A stretch of DNA of 64,000 bases from Bacteroidota bacterium (lineage in GTDB: Bacteria; Bacteroidota; Bacteroidia; Flavobacteriales; Weeksellaceae): positions 12,452 to 76,451 of the forward strand of contig JAEWOR010000006.1 in assembly GCA_023399595.1 (NCBI GenBank), given 5' to 3'. The notes below the pieces were generated by a model that saw nothing but the letters and a program-made list of their open reading frames with translations, was not told where the DNA came from and did not search any database. Positions 33,919 through 42,092 of the stretch are shown piece by piece (the first letter of the stretch is position 1; each line of letters starts with the position of its first letter). The position numbers and the translations under genes were made by a program.

Positions 33919-34662
33919 TTATTTCAGTAGCCAATCGTAGCCTTTATCTTCTAATTCTAAAGCCAAAGATTTGTCGCCTGTTTTAATGATTTTCCCGTCC
34001 GCTAAAACGTGTACAAAATCTGGTTGAATATAATTCAAAAGTCTTTGGTAGTGCGTAATCAAAAGAACTGCATTGCCTTCGTTTCTGAATTTATTCACGC
34101 CATCAGCAACAATTCTTAAGGCATCGATATCCAAACCTGAATCGGTTTCGTCCAAAATAGCTAATTTGGGATTCAGCATCATCATTTGGAAAATCTCGTT
34201 TCTTTTCTTTTCACCACCCGAAAAACCTTCGTTTAATGAACGAGAAAGGAAATCTTTTTTAATTTCCAAAAGCTCAGATTTTTCACGAATTAAAGCCAAC
34301 ATTTCTTTTGCAGGCATTTCTTCTAAACCATTTGCTTTACGAGTTTCATTCAAAGCTGCTTTGATGAAATTGGTCACCGAAACTCCCGGAATTTCCACTG
34401 GATATTGGAAAGACAAGAAAATTCCTTTGTGAGCTCTTTCTTCGGGAGCATCTTCGTTGATGTTTTCACCTTCGAAAAGGATTTCACCATCGGTCACTTC
34501 ATAATCTTCTTTCCCTGCAATTACAGACGAAAGTGTAGATTTACCAGCGCCGTTCGGACCCATAATAGCGTGAACTTCACCTGGTTTTATTTCTAAATTA
34601 ATTCCTTTTAAAATTTCTGCGCCATCTTCAATTTTGGCGTGGAGATTATTTATTTTTAACAT
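33919..34662 (-). CDS. sufC: Fe-S cluster assembly ATPase SufC
   Basis: SufC is the ABC-type ATPase that drives the SufB-SufD scaffold. The 247-residue protein has Walker A 'GPNGAGKSTLSSVI' near residue 35, the signature 'GFSGGEKKRNEIF', Walker B 'LAILDETDSGLD' and the switch histidine in 'VLLITHYQRLL'. All motifs are intact. It lies between two inserted four-helix-bundle genes rather than directly next to sufB and sufD. Confidence 0.96.
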   Translation of the reverse strand: MLKINNLHAKIEDGAEILKGINLEIKPGEVHAIMGPNGAGKSTLSSVIAGKEDYEVTDGEILFEGENINEDAPEERAHKGIFLSFQYPVEIPGVSVTNFIKAALNETRKANGLEEMPAKEMLALIREKSELLEIKKDFLSRSLNEGFSGGEKKRNEIFQMMMLNPKLAILDETDSGLDIDALRIVADGVNKFRNEGNAVLLITHYQRLLNYIQPDFVHVLADGKIIKTGDKSLALELEDKGYDWLLK

Positions 34663-34668
34663 AATTCT

Positions 34669-34716
34669 AATGTGGTAATTTGAGAATGTGATAATGTGGT
34701 AATTTGAGAATGTGGT
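34669..34716. repeat. 24-bp tandem repeat downstream of the second four-helix-bundle gene
   Basis: Two copies (34669-34692 and 34693-34716) of AATGTGGTAATTTGAGAATG plus four bases, differing at one position. Part of each copy is also the left arm of the inverted repeat around the second four-helix-bundle gene, so the arm appears to have been duplicated in tandem. Confidence 0.8.
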
Positions 34717-35146
34717 AATTATTGATTTGAGATTTTAAAAAAATATCTCGCTATTTAATTACCTGATTATCTCATTATTCTATCTCATTTTAGATGTTAT
34801 AATTATTTTATTTATAATATTTTCTATTTCTTTTAATTCTGAATTAAATCCTCACAATTGGGATAACTTTCAGAATGTTGACAAAGCAAAAGCCAATAAT
34901 TAGTTTCTTCTATTTCTTTCGCAGCGATTTTAAATTTATGTATAAAATCGTTATAACTTTCAGAGTTCTGAGCTTCTCGGGCATTCGCTCCAATCGAAGT
35001 TCCAGATCTGAGAAGTTGATTGGAAATCACAAATTTCTTTTGTCCATGTAGTAATTCGCAATATTTGATAACATTTAATGAAAAATCAAAAGTCATTTTT
35101 AATATAACATTCTCTTTCATTATCTAATTATCACATTTTCAAATTA
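34676..35146. repeat. 20-bp inverted repeats flanking the second four-helix-bundle gene
   Basis: TAATTTGAGAATGTGATAAT at 34676-34695 matches the complement of 35127-35146 at 19 of 20 positions. The repeat sequence differs from those around the other two cassettes. Confidence 0.75.
34780..35120 (-). pseudogene. Frameshifted four-helix-bundle gene between sufB and sufC
   Basis: The open frame (35120 to 34833) encodes 95 residues: 'FSLNVIKYCELLHGQKKFVISNQLLRSGTSIGANAREAQNSESYNDFIHKFKIAAKEIEETNYWLLL...EDLIQN'. It stops before the last helix that the family needs. In another frame the sequence continues directly as 'ELKEIENIINKIIITSKMR' to a TAG at 34780, which is a good match to the missing end. 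A single-base deletion (or +1 equivalent) near 34833-34840 therefore seems to have truncated the protein. A sequencing error is possible. It is a different subfamily from the two neighbouring copies. Confidence 0.7.
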
Positions 35147-35151
35147 ACTAA

Positions 35152-36597
35152 TTATCCTACCGATCCCTCAAGTGAAATTTCTAATAATTTCTGAGCTTCG
35201 ATGGCGAATTCCATTGGCAGTTTGTTTAAAACTTCTTTTGAGAATCCGTTTACGATTAATGCAATAGCTCTTTCGGTATCAATTCCTCTTTGGTTACAAT
35301 AGAAAATTTGATCTTCACCAATTTTTGAAGTCGTTGCTTCGTGTTCCAATTGTGCTGAAGGATCTTTTATTTCAATATAGGGGAAAGTATGCGCTCCACA
35401 ATCATTACCCATCAACAAAGAGTCACACTGAGAGAAATTTCTCGCTCCTTTTGCAGAAGGCATCACTTTTACCAATCCCCGATAAGAATTGTTAGATTTT
35501 CCAGCAGAAATACCTTTCGAAATAATCGTCGATTTGGTATTTTTTCCGATGTGAATCATTTTCGTTCCTGTATCGGCGTATTGGTGATTATTGGTCACCG
35601 CAATCGAATAAAATTCGCCTACAGAATTGTCACCTTTCAAAATACATGAAGGATATTTCCACGTTACTGCAGAACCGGTTTCTACTTGTGTCCAAGAGAT
35701 TTTTGCATTTTTCTCGCACATTCCTCGTTTGGTTACAAAATTGAAAACACCACCTTTTCCTTCTTCATTTCCTGGATACCAGTTTTGAACCGTAGAATAT
35801 TTAATTTCAGCATCATCCATTGCGATAAGCTCTACAACGGCTGCATGAAGCTGATTTTCATCTCTTGAAGGCGCCGTGCAACCTTCCAAATACGAAACGT
35901 AAGAACCTTCATCAGCAATTAACAGTGTTCTTTCGAACTGACCAGTTCCTGCCTGATTGATACGGAAATAAGTAGAAAGTTCCATTGGACATCTCACGCC
36001 TTTTGGAATATAACAGAATGATCCATCAGAAAATACCGCTGAATTTAAAGCTGCATAAAAATTATCACCTCTCGGAACCACTGTTCCCAAGTATTTTTTA
36101 ACTAAATCTGGGTGATTTTTGATGGCTTCCGAAATGGAACAGAAAATAATTCCTTTTTCCATCAAGGTTTCTTGGAAAGTGGTTTTCACAGAAACCGAAT
36201 CCATTACGATATCTACCGCAACCCCTGTTAAACGCTTCTGTTCTTCAATATTAATACCTAACTTTTCGAAAGTTTTCAAAAGTTCAGGATCCACCTCATC
36301 CAAACTTGCCAATTCTGGTTTCACTTTTGGAGCAGCATAATAACGAATCGCCTGAAAATCTGGCTTTTCGTATTTGATATTTGCCCATGTTGGTTCTTCC
36401 ATTTTTTGCCAAATTCTGAAAGATTCCAAACGCCAATTGGTCATCCATTCTGGTTCTTCCTTCTTTTCAGAAATTGCACGAACGATATCTTCATTCAGTC
36501 CAGTAGGGAAATCTTCATAATCAATTTTGGTTTCCCAACCGAATTCGTATTTTTTATTTTCTAGATCTACTCTTAGATCGTCTTCTGTATATTTCAT
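35152..36597 (-). CDS. sufB: Fe-S cluster assembly protein SufB
   Basis: SufB is the scaffold subunit that receives sulfur and holds the nascent cluster. The 481-residue protein contains the family's 'FKVMPSAKGARNFSQCDSLLMGNDCGAHTFPYIEIKDPSAQLEHEATTSKIGEDQIFYCNQRGI'-type region near residues 385-445 (seen here as 'FSQCDSLLMG' and 'LEHEATTSKIGEDQ') with the conserved Cys, Glu and His. Length is normal. It is the second gene of the suf operon, separated from sufA and sufC by four-helix-bundle cassettes. Confidence 0.96.
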   Translation of the reverse strand: MKYTEDDLRVDLENKKYEFGWETKIDYEDFPTGLNEDIVRAISEKKEEPEWMTNWRLESFRIWQKMEEPTWANIKYEKPDFQAIRYYAAPKVKPELASLDEVDPELLKTFEKLGINIEEQKRLTGVAVDIVMDSVSVKTTFQETLMEKGIIFCSISEAIKNHPDLVKKYLGTVVPRGDNFYAALNSAVFSDGSFCYIPKGVRCPMELSTYFRINQAGTGQFERTLLIADEGSYVSYLEGCTAPSRDENQLHAAVVELIAMDDAEIKYSTVQNWYPGNEEGKGGVFNFVTKRGMCEKNAKISWTQVETGSAVTWKYPSCILKGDNSVGEFYSIAVTNNHQYADTGTKMIHIGKNTKSTIISKGISAGKSNNSYRGLVKVMPSAKGARNFSQCDSLLMGNDCGAHTFPYIEIKDPSAQLEHEATTSKIGEDQIFYCNQRGIDTERAIALIVNGFSKEVLNKLPMEFAIEAQKLLEISLEGSVG

Positions 36598-36604
36598 AGT
36601 ATTT

Positions 36605-37025
36605 AGAGATTTGGAAATTTAGAGATTTAGAAATTCTAAATCGTTTTTTCCAAATACTTTATAAAATGGTAAATTTCTTTTGTCATCACCAAACATTCCT
36701 CATTTAAATTTTGAAATGTTTCTTCGTCAGTCTTTTCTAATTCAAATAAAACTCGAAGCATATTTCTTACTTCTGCACAATTTTCTTTTGCAATCCACAA
36801 AAAGTGGATAAATTGTTTGTTGCTTCCGTATTCAGAACCTTCAGCAATATTATTAGAAATAGATAATGTTGCTCTTTTAATTTGATCTTTAATTGAAAAC
36901 TCTCTTTGCAAAGTTTCGTGATTAAGAATTTTAAAAACTTTAACAGTAAATGAAATTACTTTTTGATAAATAGGAAAACTTTCAAATGAAACCGTCATAT
37001 CTAATCTCTAAATTTCCAAATCTCT
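36605..37025. repeat. 23-bp perfect inverted repeats flanking the third four-helix-bundle gene
   Basis: AGAGATTTGGAAATTTAGAG plus ATT at 36605-36627 is exactly complementary to 37003-37025. The arms lie 9 bases outside the gene on the downstream side and 5 bases outside on the upstream side, so the repeats bracket the gene closely. Confidence 0.85.
36636..36998 (-). CDS. Four-helix-bundle (S23/IVP-like) protein between sufA and sufB
   Basis: A 120-residue protein with all four helices: 'FPIYQKVISFTVKVFKIL', 'REFSIKDQIKRATLSISNNIAEGSEYGSNKQFIHFL', 'AKENCAEVRNMLRVLFEL' and 'NEECLVMTKEIYHFIKYLEK'. The 'SISNNIAEGSEY' phrase is the family's most conserved part. It lies in the operon's direction, in the gap between the iscA-like gene and sufB, and is enclosed by a 23-bp perfect inverted repeat. 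The function is unknown. Confidence 0.85.
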   Translation of the reverse strand: MTVSFESFPIYQKVISFTVKVFKILNHETLQREFSIKDQIKRATLSISNNIAEGSEYGSNKQFIHFLWIAKENCAEVRNMLRVLFELEKTDEETFQNLNEECLVMTKEIYHFIKYLEKTI

Positions 37026-37045
37026 TAATCTCTTATCTTATATTC

Positions 37046-37375
37046 TTACAAAGAAAAACTCTCTCCGCAACCGCAAGTTCTTGCAGCATTGGGATTATTA
37101 AAAACGAAACCTTTACCGTTCAAACCTCCAGAATACTCCAAAATGGTTCCCGCTAGATAAAGAATAGATTTTTTATCGATTATGACTTTAACGCCATTAT
37201 CTTCAAAAACCTGATCGGCTTCTTCTTTTTTGTCATCAAACTTTAGGACATATTCAAGTCCAGAGCAACCTCCACTCTTAACGCCCACTCTTATATAATC
37301 GGTTTCAGGATTGAAGCCTTCCTCAGTCATTAACTGTGCCGCTTTGGCTTTTGCCTGATCTGAAACTTTAATCAT
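37046..37375 (-). CDS. HesB/IscA-type Fe-S carrier (SufA-like)
   Basis: A-type carriers accept Fe-S clusters from the scaffold and pass them to target proteins. The 109-residue protein has the three conserved cysteines: C37 in 'GVKSGGCSGLEYVLKF' and C101 and C103 in 'ARTCGCGESFSL' at the C-terminus. It is the first gene of the suf operon, behind a consensus promoter at 37401-37431. SufA or IscA naming cannot be settled from sequence alone, but the operon favours SufA. Confidence 0.92.
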   Translation of the reverse strand: MIKVSDQAKAKAAQLMTEEGFNPETDYIRVGVKSGGCSGLEYVLKFDDKKEEADQVFEDNGVKVIIDKKSILYLAGTILEYSGGLNGKGFVFNNPNAARTCGCGESFSL

Positions 37376-37400
37376 TTTTATTTAGAATTAATTTATACTA

Positions 37401-37431
37401 CAAAGTTAAGCTTTAATAGAATGATAATCAA
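37401..37431 (-). promoter_or_regulatory. Promoter of the suf operon (TTG-N20-TAACTTTG)
   Basis: Read leftward, TTG (37429-37431) and TAACTTTG (37401-37408) are separated by exactly 20 bases, a full match to the Bacteroidota sigma consensus. The start codon of the sufA-like gene follows 25 bases later. Confidence 0.75.
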
Positions 37432-37472
37432 ATTTGTTGTTTTATTTTAACTATAATTATCATTGAGTTGTT

Positions 37473-37480
37473 TAACTTTG
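37473..37480 (+). promoter_or_regulatory. -7 box of the GLPGLI gene
   Basis: TAACTTTG, identical to the suf box but on the other strand, 34 bases before the ATG at 37515. No correctly spaced TTG. It also shows that the TTG at 37482 is too early to be the start. Confidence 0.45.
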
Positions 37481-37514
37481 ATTGTATAACATAATCCAAC
37501 TAACAAATTATAAA

Positions 37515-38378
37515 ATGAAAAAAGCGGGAATTGCTATCTTACTACTTATGGTGAACTTGGGATTTGCTCAGGTTAATCGATTTGTTTACCAGGCAAGTAT
37601 GAAATTGGACACCCATAATAAAAACGATATTAAAACCGAGGAAGTTTACTTAGATATCTCTCCTGAAAAAACGATGTTTTATTCTGAAAATAGAATTAAA
37701 AGAGACTCTATTATGAGAAGTCATTTTCAAAATGGAGGGGCAAGAGGTTTTAATAGAGAACAAATGGAATCTTTAAGAAGTTATTTTTCTTACAGCATTG
37801 AAAAGGACAAAAAAAACCAAAAAACTTTTTTCAAAGATAGAATTGGAAGGGATAATTATATGTATGAAGAGGACAGACCTTTGAATTGGGCAATTAGCTC
37901 TGAAACAACAAAAATTGGAGAGTATAAAGTTCAAAAGGCCGATACAGATTTTGGTGGAAGAAAATGGACTGCTTGGTTCACCACTGATTTACCTTATCAA
38001 GATGGTCCTTATAAATTTGGTGGATTACCAGGTCTTATTGTAAAAATTGAAGATTCTACAGGAGATTATTCTTTTGATTTGATGAGGAATTATAAGATTG
38101 CAGAATTTCCTGATGTAAGTTCTCGTGGAAATATCGTAAAAGTAAAACGTAAAGATTTTGAAAACCAGCAAGCAAAATTCTTGAAAGACCCTATGGAATA
38201 TATGAAACAAAGTATGAACAGCGGTGGCGGTAGAAATTTTGGCGGCTCAGGCGCTCCAGCTGCACCAATGAGAGTTTCGGGCGGAAGAATGGACAATCCT
38301 GAGATGCGCAAAAGAATGGAAGAAAGGATGAAAGAAGAATTAAAAGCCAATAACAATCCAATAGAGATTAATAAGTAA
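37515..38378 (+). CDS. GLPGLI family secreted protein
   Basis: A 287-residue exported protein of the Bacteroidota GLPGLI family (function unknown), named for the motif seen here as 'YKFGGLPGLIVKIEDSTGDYSF'. A signal peptide (MKKAGIAILLLMVNLGFAQ) gives the start at 37515. The C-terminus is Gly/Met/Arg-rich ('NSGGGRNFGGSGAP', 'MRKRMEERMKEELK'). It is divergent from the suf operon and ends at the two-way terminator at 38401. Confidence 0.88.
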   Translation: MKKAGIAILLLMVNLGFAQVNRFVYQASMKLDTHNKNDIKTEEVYLDISPEKTMFYSENRIKRDSIMRSHFQNGGARGFNREQMESLRSYFSYSIEKDKKNQKTFFKDRIGRDNYMYEEDRPLNWAISSETTKIGEYKVQKADTDFGGRKWTAWFTTDLPYQDGPYKFGGLPGLIVKIEDSTGDYSFDLMRNYKIAEFPDVSSRGNIVKVKRKDFENQQAKFLKDPMEYMKQSMNSGGGRNFGGSGAPAAPMRVSGGRMDNPEMRKRMEERMKEELKANNNPIEINK

Positions 38379-38400
38379 ACCTGAAAAGATAACAATAAAG

Positions 38401-38425
38401 AAAACCTGCATAAGCTGCAGGTTTT
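38401..38425. terminator. Two-way terminator between the GLPGLI and lipoprotein genes
   Basis: A ten-base perfect stem (AAAACCTGCA/TGCAGGTTTT) with a five-base loop between converging genes, two bases from the lipoprotein stop codon. Confidence 0.85.
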
Positions 38426-38426
38426 A

Positions 38427-38882
38427 TTATTTATCTATAAATGTAGGAGCACTTTTAACTGTCTGATATTGGACATTCATTGGTTCAGCAAATATTTTGA
38501 AATCCTGTAAATTCTCAAGATAGACTTTAGCGGAATCTTTGGTTTTATCCGTTTTAAGATTATAATTTGAAAAAAACAAAAAGGGTATTTTCACCGTGTC
38601 GGATGGTTTTAAAACTTTTCCACCAGAAATTTTGTAAACATACAAAGGAGAATCTAAAACTTTTGAAGAACTATCGATTAATTTTACTTGATTACTCAAA
38701 ATAACGACTGTACTTTTTTCAAAGGCTATTTCTGGATCCAGAAAGTTTTTTTCCACTTGCTCCTTTCTTACATCAGCATAGATATCTTCTTTAAAAACGT
38801 CGGGTCTTTCATACTCTTTCTTACAACTAAAAAAAAACAAAAATAAGCTCAGCATAGCAAGAATATTGCACCTTTTACTCAT
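38427..38882 (-). CDS. Lipoprotein downstream of tssC (possible T6SS accessory)
   Basis: A 151-residue protein with a lipoprotein signal peptide (MSKRCNILAMLSLFLFFFSC, cysteine at residue 20). The mature part is a single small domain of alternating strands ('STVVILSNQVKLIDSSSKVLDSPLYVYKISGG'). I do not recognise it by sequence. It lies on the same strand 93 bases after tssC, with a hairpin between. The Bacteroidota T6SS includes a small lipoprotein named TssQ, so that identity is possible but rests only on position and type. Confidence 0.5.
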   Translation of the reverse strand: MSKRCNILAMLSLFLFFFSCKKEYERPDVFKEDIYADVRKEQVEKNFLDPEIAFEKSTVVILSNQVKLIDSSSKVLDSPLYVYKISGGKVLKPSDTVKIPFLFFSNYNLKTDKTKDSAKVYLENLQDFKIFAEPMNVQYQTVKSAPTFIDK

Positions 38883-38902
38883 ACAATAAAGTTTAAATGA
38901 AA

Positions 38903-38940
38903 ATGGGAATTTATCTCTATAGAAGAGGAAAAATTCCCAT
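38903..38940 (-). terminator. Hairpin after tssC
   Basis: A ten-base stem (ATGGGAATTT/AAATTCCCAT) with an inner short pairing. The T-tract after it is weak, so it may end or only attenuate the tss transcript before the lipoprotein gene. Confidence 0.5.
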
Positions 38941-38975
38941 AAATATTAATTAAAAATGTAGAAACACTACACTAA

Positions 38976-40337
38976 TTATTCTTGCATATATTCTGCATCC
39001 CATTCATTACCATCATCGCCTTTGTGCCCATCTAATTTAATAACGAAACTTTTAGTTGGGAAGTAAGGAGTCATTCTAATATCCAACCATACACGGTCTT
39101 TATTAACTCTATCTTGCTCAAATCTTACAATTTTAAATTTTTCGATTAATTTATCTGGTCCTTTAATATCGTCTAAGAATTTTACAATTTGTTTTCTTAA
39201 ATCGTCTTCGTTTTTAGCATTCCAGTTTTCAAAAGCTCTTCTGTTAAGAAAGTCTAATAAAACTTTAGTAACATAATCGAACACTCTAACTACAGAATAT
39301 GTTTGAAGACCAATGTTATCACCAGTAAACAATGTTTTAGCTGAGAAAGCCATAATTTTCCCATATTCGTTTACCATAGGAACAAGTCCCATTTTTTCAA
39401 GTTGTGAAATTTCGCTCTTCTTCAAATCAAATTTTACAGAGTCAACTTCATTAATATTACCATGCTTTTTACCTGCAGCCACCTGAGACATTAATGTTTT
39501 GTAGATTTTCCCAGCCAAAGAAGTTGATGGTGGAAGATCAACGTTTTCTTCTTCTCCTACCTCTTCTGCTTTTCCTCTTCCTACAAGCCAGTTACAAGTC
39601 ATAATAACATTACTTCTATGCAATTCTCCTCCTGTAAGGTTTGCAGAGTGGAATAAATCTACAACGTCGTCTGGTTTATCTAGGTTAGCAAAATCTGTTA
39701 GCAACATTACTTTGTTCTCATTACAAATTTTCGCCCATTTTTCGATTACTTTATTGGACCCAAGGTAACCTGGCAAAGCTAGTAATGAATAATTATCTCT
39801 AAGATCTAATCTATCATAATTTTGCTTGAATTCATCAGCAATAGAGTCTATAAATAAAGGGTTATCTAAATCTGCCATTTGCTCCAAAGTAGCATTTACA
39901 ATACTTACATTGTCTACTTTATCTTGTTCTGTATTCTTGTAGAACTGAGCAATAGTGCGGTATGAAGTTTCTAGTTCACGTGTTGTATCTAAGGCGTTTT
40001 TTAGATTTTTCTTTAAATTATTCTCTGCAGAAATGGCTTTAGTTTTGCACATTTCAGACATCTTTTCGGAGTTTTCATTCTCTTCAAGTAGATTAATCCA
40101 AAGGTTTATTTTTTGTAAAAGATCTTTTCTTTCAATAGCTTTATTACCATCATTCAAAAAAATTTCTTTTCTCGCTTTTCTAGTAGGATTCATGTTGGCG
40201 ATTCCATCTACAACTGATTCTACAAAGTTGAAACCTCCAACTTTATTAAGATCGTTTAATGCATTGCCTTTTTGTTGTTTAAATTCTTGCTGTTGGGTAC
40301 TTTGTTGTCCTTGTACAGCCTGTTGTTTGTTATCCAT
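38976..40337 (-). CDS. tssC: TssC, T6SS contractile sheath large subunit
   Basis: TssC pairs with TssB to form the contractile sheath that drives the inner tube. The 453-residue protein has the family's conserved segments 'NYDRLDLRDNYSLLALPGYLGSN', 'LARSNVIMTCNWLVGRGK'-type (here 'LHRSNVIMTCNWLVGRG') and the C-terminal 'VWLDIRMTPYFPTKSFVIKLDGH'. The first 35 residues are Gln-rich, which is unusual compared with proteobacterial TssC. It follows tssB by 26 bases. Confidence 0.93.
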   Translation of the reverse strand: MDNKQQAVQGQQSTQQQEFKQQKGNALNDLNKVGGFNFVESVVDGIANMNPTRKARKEIFLNDGNKAIERKDLLQKINLWINLLEENENSEKMSEMCKTKAISAENNLKKNLKNALDTTRELETSYRTIAQFYKNTEQDKVDNVSIVNATLEQMADLDNPLFIDSIADEFKQNYDRLDLRDNYSLLALPGYLGSNKVIEKWAKICNENKVMLLTDFANLDKPDDVVDLFHSANLTGGELHRSNVIMTCNWLVGRGKAEEVGEEENVDLPPSTSLAGKIYKTLMSQVAAGKKHGNINEVDSVKFDLKKSEISQLEKMGLVPMVNEYGKIMAFSAKTLFTGDNIGLQTYSVVRVFDYVTKVLLDFLNRRAFENWNAKNEDDLRKQIVKFLDDIKGPDKLIEKFKIVRFEQDRVNKDRVWLDIRMTPYFPTKSFVIKLDGHKGDDGNEWDAEYMQE

Positions 40338-40363
40338 TCTCTCTATTTTTTTAAGGACAAAAA

Positions 40364-40810
40364 TTATTTTTCTAACTCTTTAGCTACTTCTTTCAACACC
40401 TCAACCAAAGCAGATTTTGTTTGATCGTTTTCTAAAACGTTTTTCAAAATTTTATTGGTTTTTAATTGTCTTAGAATTTTATTGTATTGCTCTTGCTCTA
40501 CGCTAAGTTGTTTTAAATAGTTTGAATTTTGAGTGATGTTTTTTGGAGTGAAGTCTCCCAGATTTTGGAATCTGAATTCTTCATCTACAATATTACCCTC
40601 TTCTGTTTCGTGAGAAACATTAATAGCTGGTTGATAATGACGGAATACGTCTTCTACGGTTTTAAGGCCTTTTACAATTTCTGGAACAAATGGTTCTTCC
40701 GCGGTAAGCTTGCTTACCAAAAGGGTTCTATTTTCTTGTATCTCTTGAATTGCTTCATTGGCGTCAACCTTTATCTCATTGCCTCCAACGCCATAATTAA
40801 ACATTGCCAT
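40364..40810 (-). CDS. tssB: TssB, T6SS contractile sheath small subunit
   Basis: TssB interlocks with TssC in the sheath. The 148-residue protein starts 'MAMFNYGVGGNEIKVDANEAIQEIQENRTLLVSKL' (an ATG two codons in is equally possible). The region 'VPEIVKGLKTVEDVFRHYQPAINV' and 'FQNLGDFTPKNITQNS' corresponds to the conserved TssB core, where the sequence binding to TssC strands lies. It is 125 bases downstream of tssK, the longest gap inside this arm, so a separate promoter is possible, though no consensus was found. Confidence 0.9.
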   Translation of the reverse strand: MAMFNYGVGGNEIKVDANEAIQEIQENRTLLVSKLTAEEPFVPEIVKGLKTVEDVFRHYQPAINVSHETEEGNIVDEEFRFQNLGDFTPKNITQNSNYLKQLSVEQEQYNKILRQLKTNKILKNVLENDQTKSALVEVLKEVAKELEK

Positions 40811-40935
40811 AATAATCTATTTTAATATTTATGTTTTACTTTAGTTTATTTCTTAAAAATATAAAAAAATTAAGGTTCTACAAAATTGATTATGAATATT
40901 TTATAAAACTTAATATTGATGTAAACATTGTGTTT

Positions 40936-42081
40936 TTAGTCGATTACGCTCCATCCTTTTTTAGGATCAATATTCGATTTTACTTGTTGTTCGTTAACAA
41001 TAATACTTTCTTTTCTTTGACCAATATAATCTAGTTCACTAAGCTTTCCAAAGATTACCTCTAAACTCTTCAACATTTGACCAATGTTAAAGAAAGCTTC
41101 ACCAGCATTATGATGATCATAATTAATTTCCGCCACTGTAGTAAGTTGGTTCAATAAGGTATGAGGTGCAACTTCACTCCACTCTAAGCTATAGTTCAGC
41201 ATTTCTTCTAACTCTGATGAAACCATTAATTGGGTGTCGTTATAAAGCTTAAGTGCAAGTCTCGCAAAAATATCCACTAAGAATATGGGCGGTTGATGCA
41301 TAACAACATTTCTAAATCTAAAATAATTATCGCCTATATTATCAATTAAAGTTTTACAAAGTGTTTTCACATTGTGCGCTAACGCAGTGTTCTGATTTTT
41401 ATGAGCTGTTTTTTGAATAATTTTATAGGTAAATTGTCTTAAATTACTCAAAGAAGTATTATAGGAATTATAATATTCTACTAATTTCGGATGGCTTTCC
41501 ACTGAAGCGCATGGCGGAATAAAATTGGGATCTATTTGTGCAATATTAGAGATAATACTCACTTTCCCTAACACTAAGTAATTACCTCCAGAATAACTGC
41601 TATTTAGAATAGCTGTATTTACCAATTCTATTTTGTAGTTGGGTTTTCCGTAAGGATGTCTTGGAGGGATTTCTTCAGAATCTATTTCTCCAAACGGAAC
41701 TTTATCGAACGGATTTACAGAAGCAAGAACATAATATTCACCATCTGTTTCGTCTGTTGAACTTCCCGAAGATTTTGATAAAGAACGTACATTAACCTTA
41801 TAATCGCTCAATTCTATTCTGTAACCCGCTAAAGTGATGGCTGCACATTTTTTAATAACCAGCTCTGCGTCGTTGGTTGCTGTGTTATAAATCTCGTAAA
41901 TGGTTTTATCCGTATGCGAATCTGCATTAGGCAAAATACCATAATTGAAATTATTAATTTGCAAAGAATTAGAATCCCTAATAGAGTCAATTACAAAATT
42001 ATCTTGTTCTATAAGGTGTTGCTGCGAGATTTTCATCCCATCTACCCAGTTTACTGGATAATGCTTTATTGGTTGTATCAT
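40936..42081 (-). CDS. tssK: TssK, T6SS baseplate subunit
   Basis: TssK connects the baseplate wedge to the membrane complex. The 381-residue protein starts with the typical 'HYPVNWVDGMKISQQHLIEQDNFV', the Bacteroidota version of 'PVWWSEGMFLSPQHFQQQ' in TssK. The middle 'LVLGKVSIISNIAQIDPNFIPPCASV' is the conserved strand region. The C-terminal domain, which binds the membrane complex, is divergent, in keeping with the absence of TssL/TssM in this T6SS subtype. It follows tssN by 11 bases. Confidence 0.9.
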   Translation of the reverse strand: MIQPIKHYPVNWVDGMKISQQHLIEQDNFVIDSIRDSNSLQINNFNYGILPNADSHTDKTIYEIYNTATNDAELVIKKCAAITLAGYRIELSDYKVNVRSLSKSSGSSTDETDGEYYVLASVNPFDKVPFGEIDSEEIPPRHPYGKPNYKIELVNTAILNSSYSGGNYLVLGKVSIISNIAQIDPNFIPPCASVESHPKLVEYYNSYNTSLSNLRQFTYKIIQKTAHKNQNTALAHNVKTLCKTLIDNIGDNYFRFRNVVMHQPPIFLVDIFARLALKLYNDTQLMVSSELEEMLNYSLEWSEVAPHTLLNQLTTVAEINYDHHNAGEAFFNIGQMLKSLEVIFGKLSELDYIGQRKESIIVNEQQVKSNIDPKKGWSVID

Positions 42082-42092
42082 AAATGTTTTTT

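Noticed and set aside
34669..34735. Short direct repeats that could be a CRISPR or satellite
   Set aside because: Two 24-bp units without spacers; they belong to the inverted-repeat flank of an FHB cassette.
40529..41034. Plus-strand frames opposite tssB and in the tssB-tssK gap
   Set aside because: Antisense to conserved tssB or AT-rich, with no start context or recognisable protein character.
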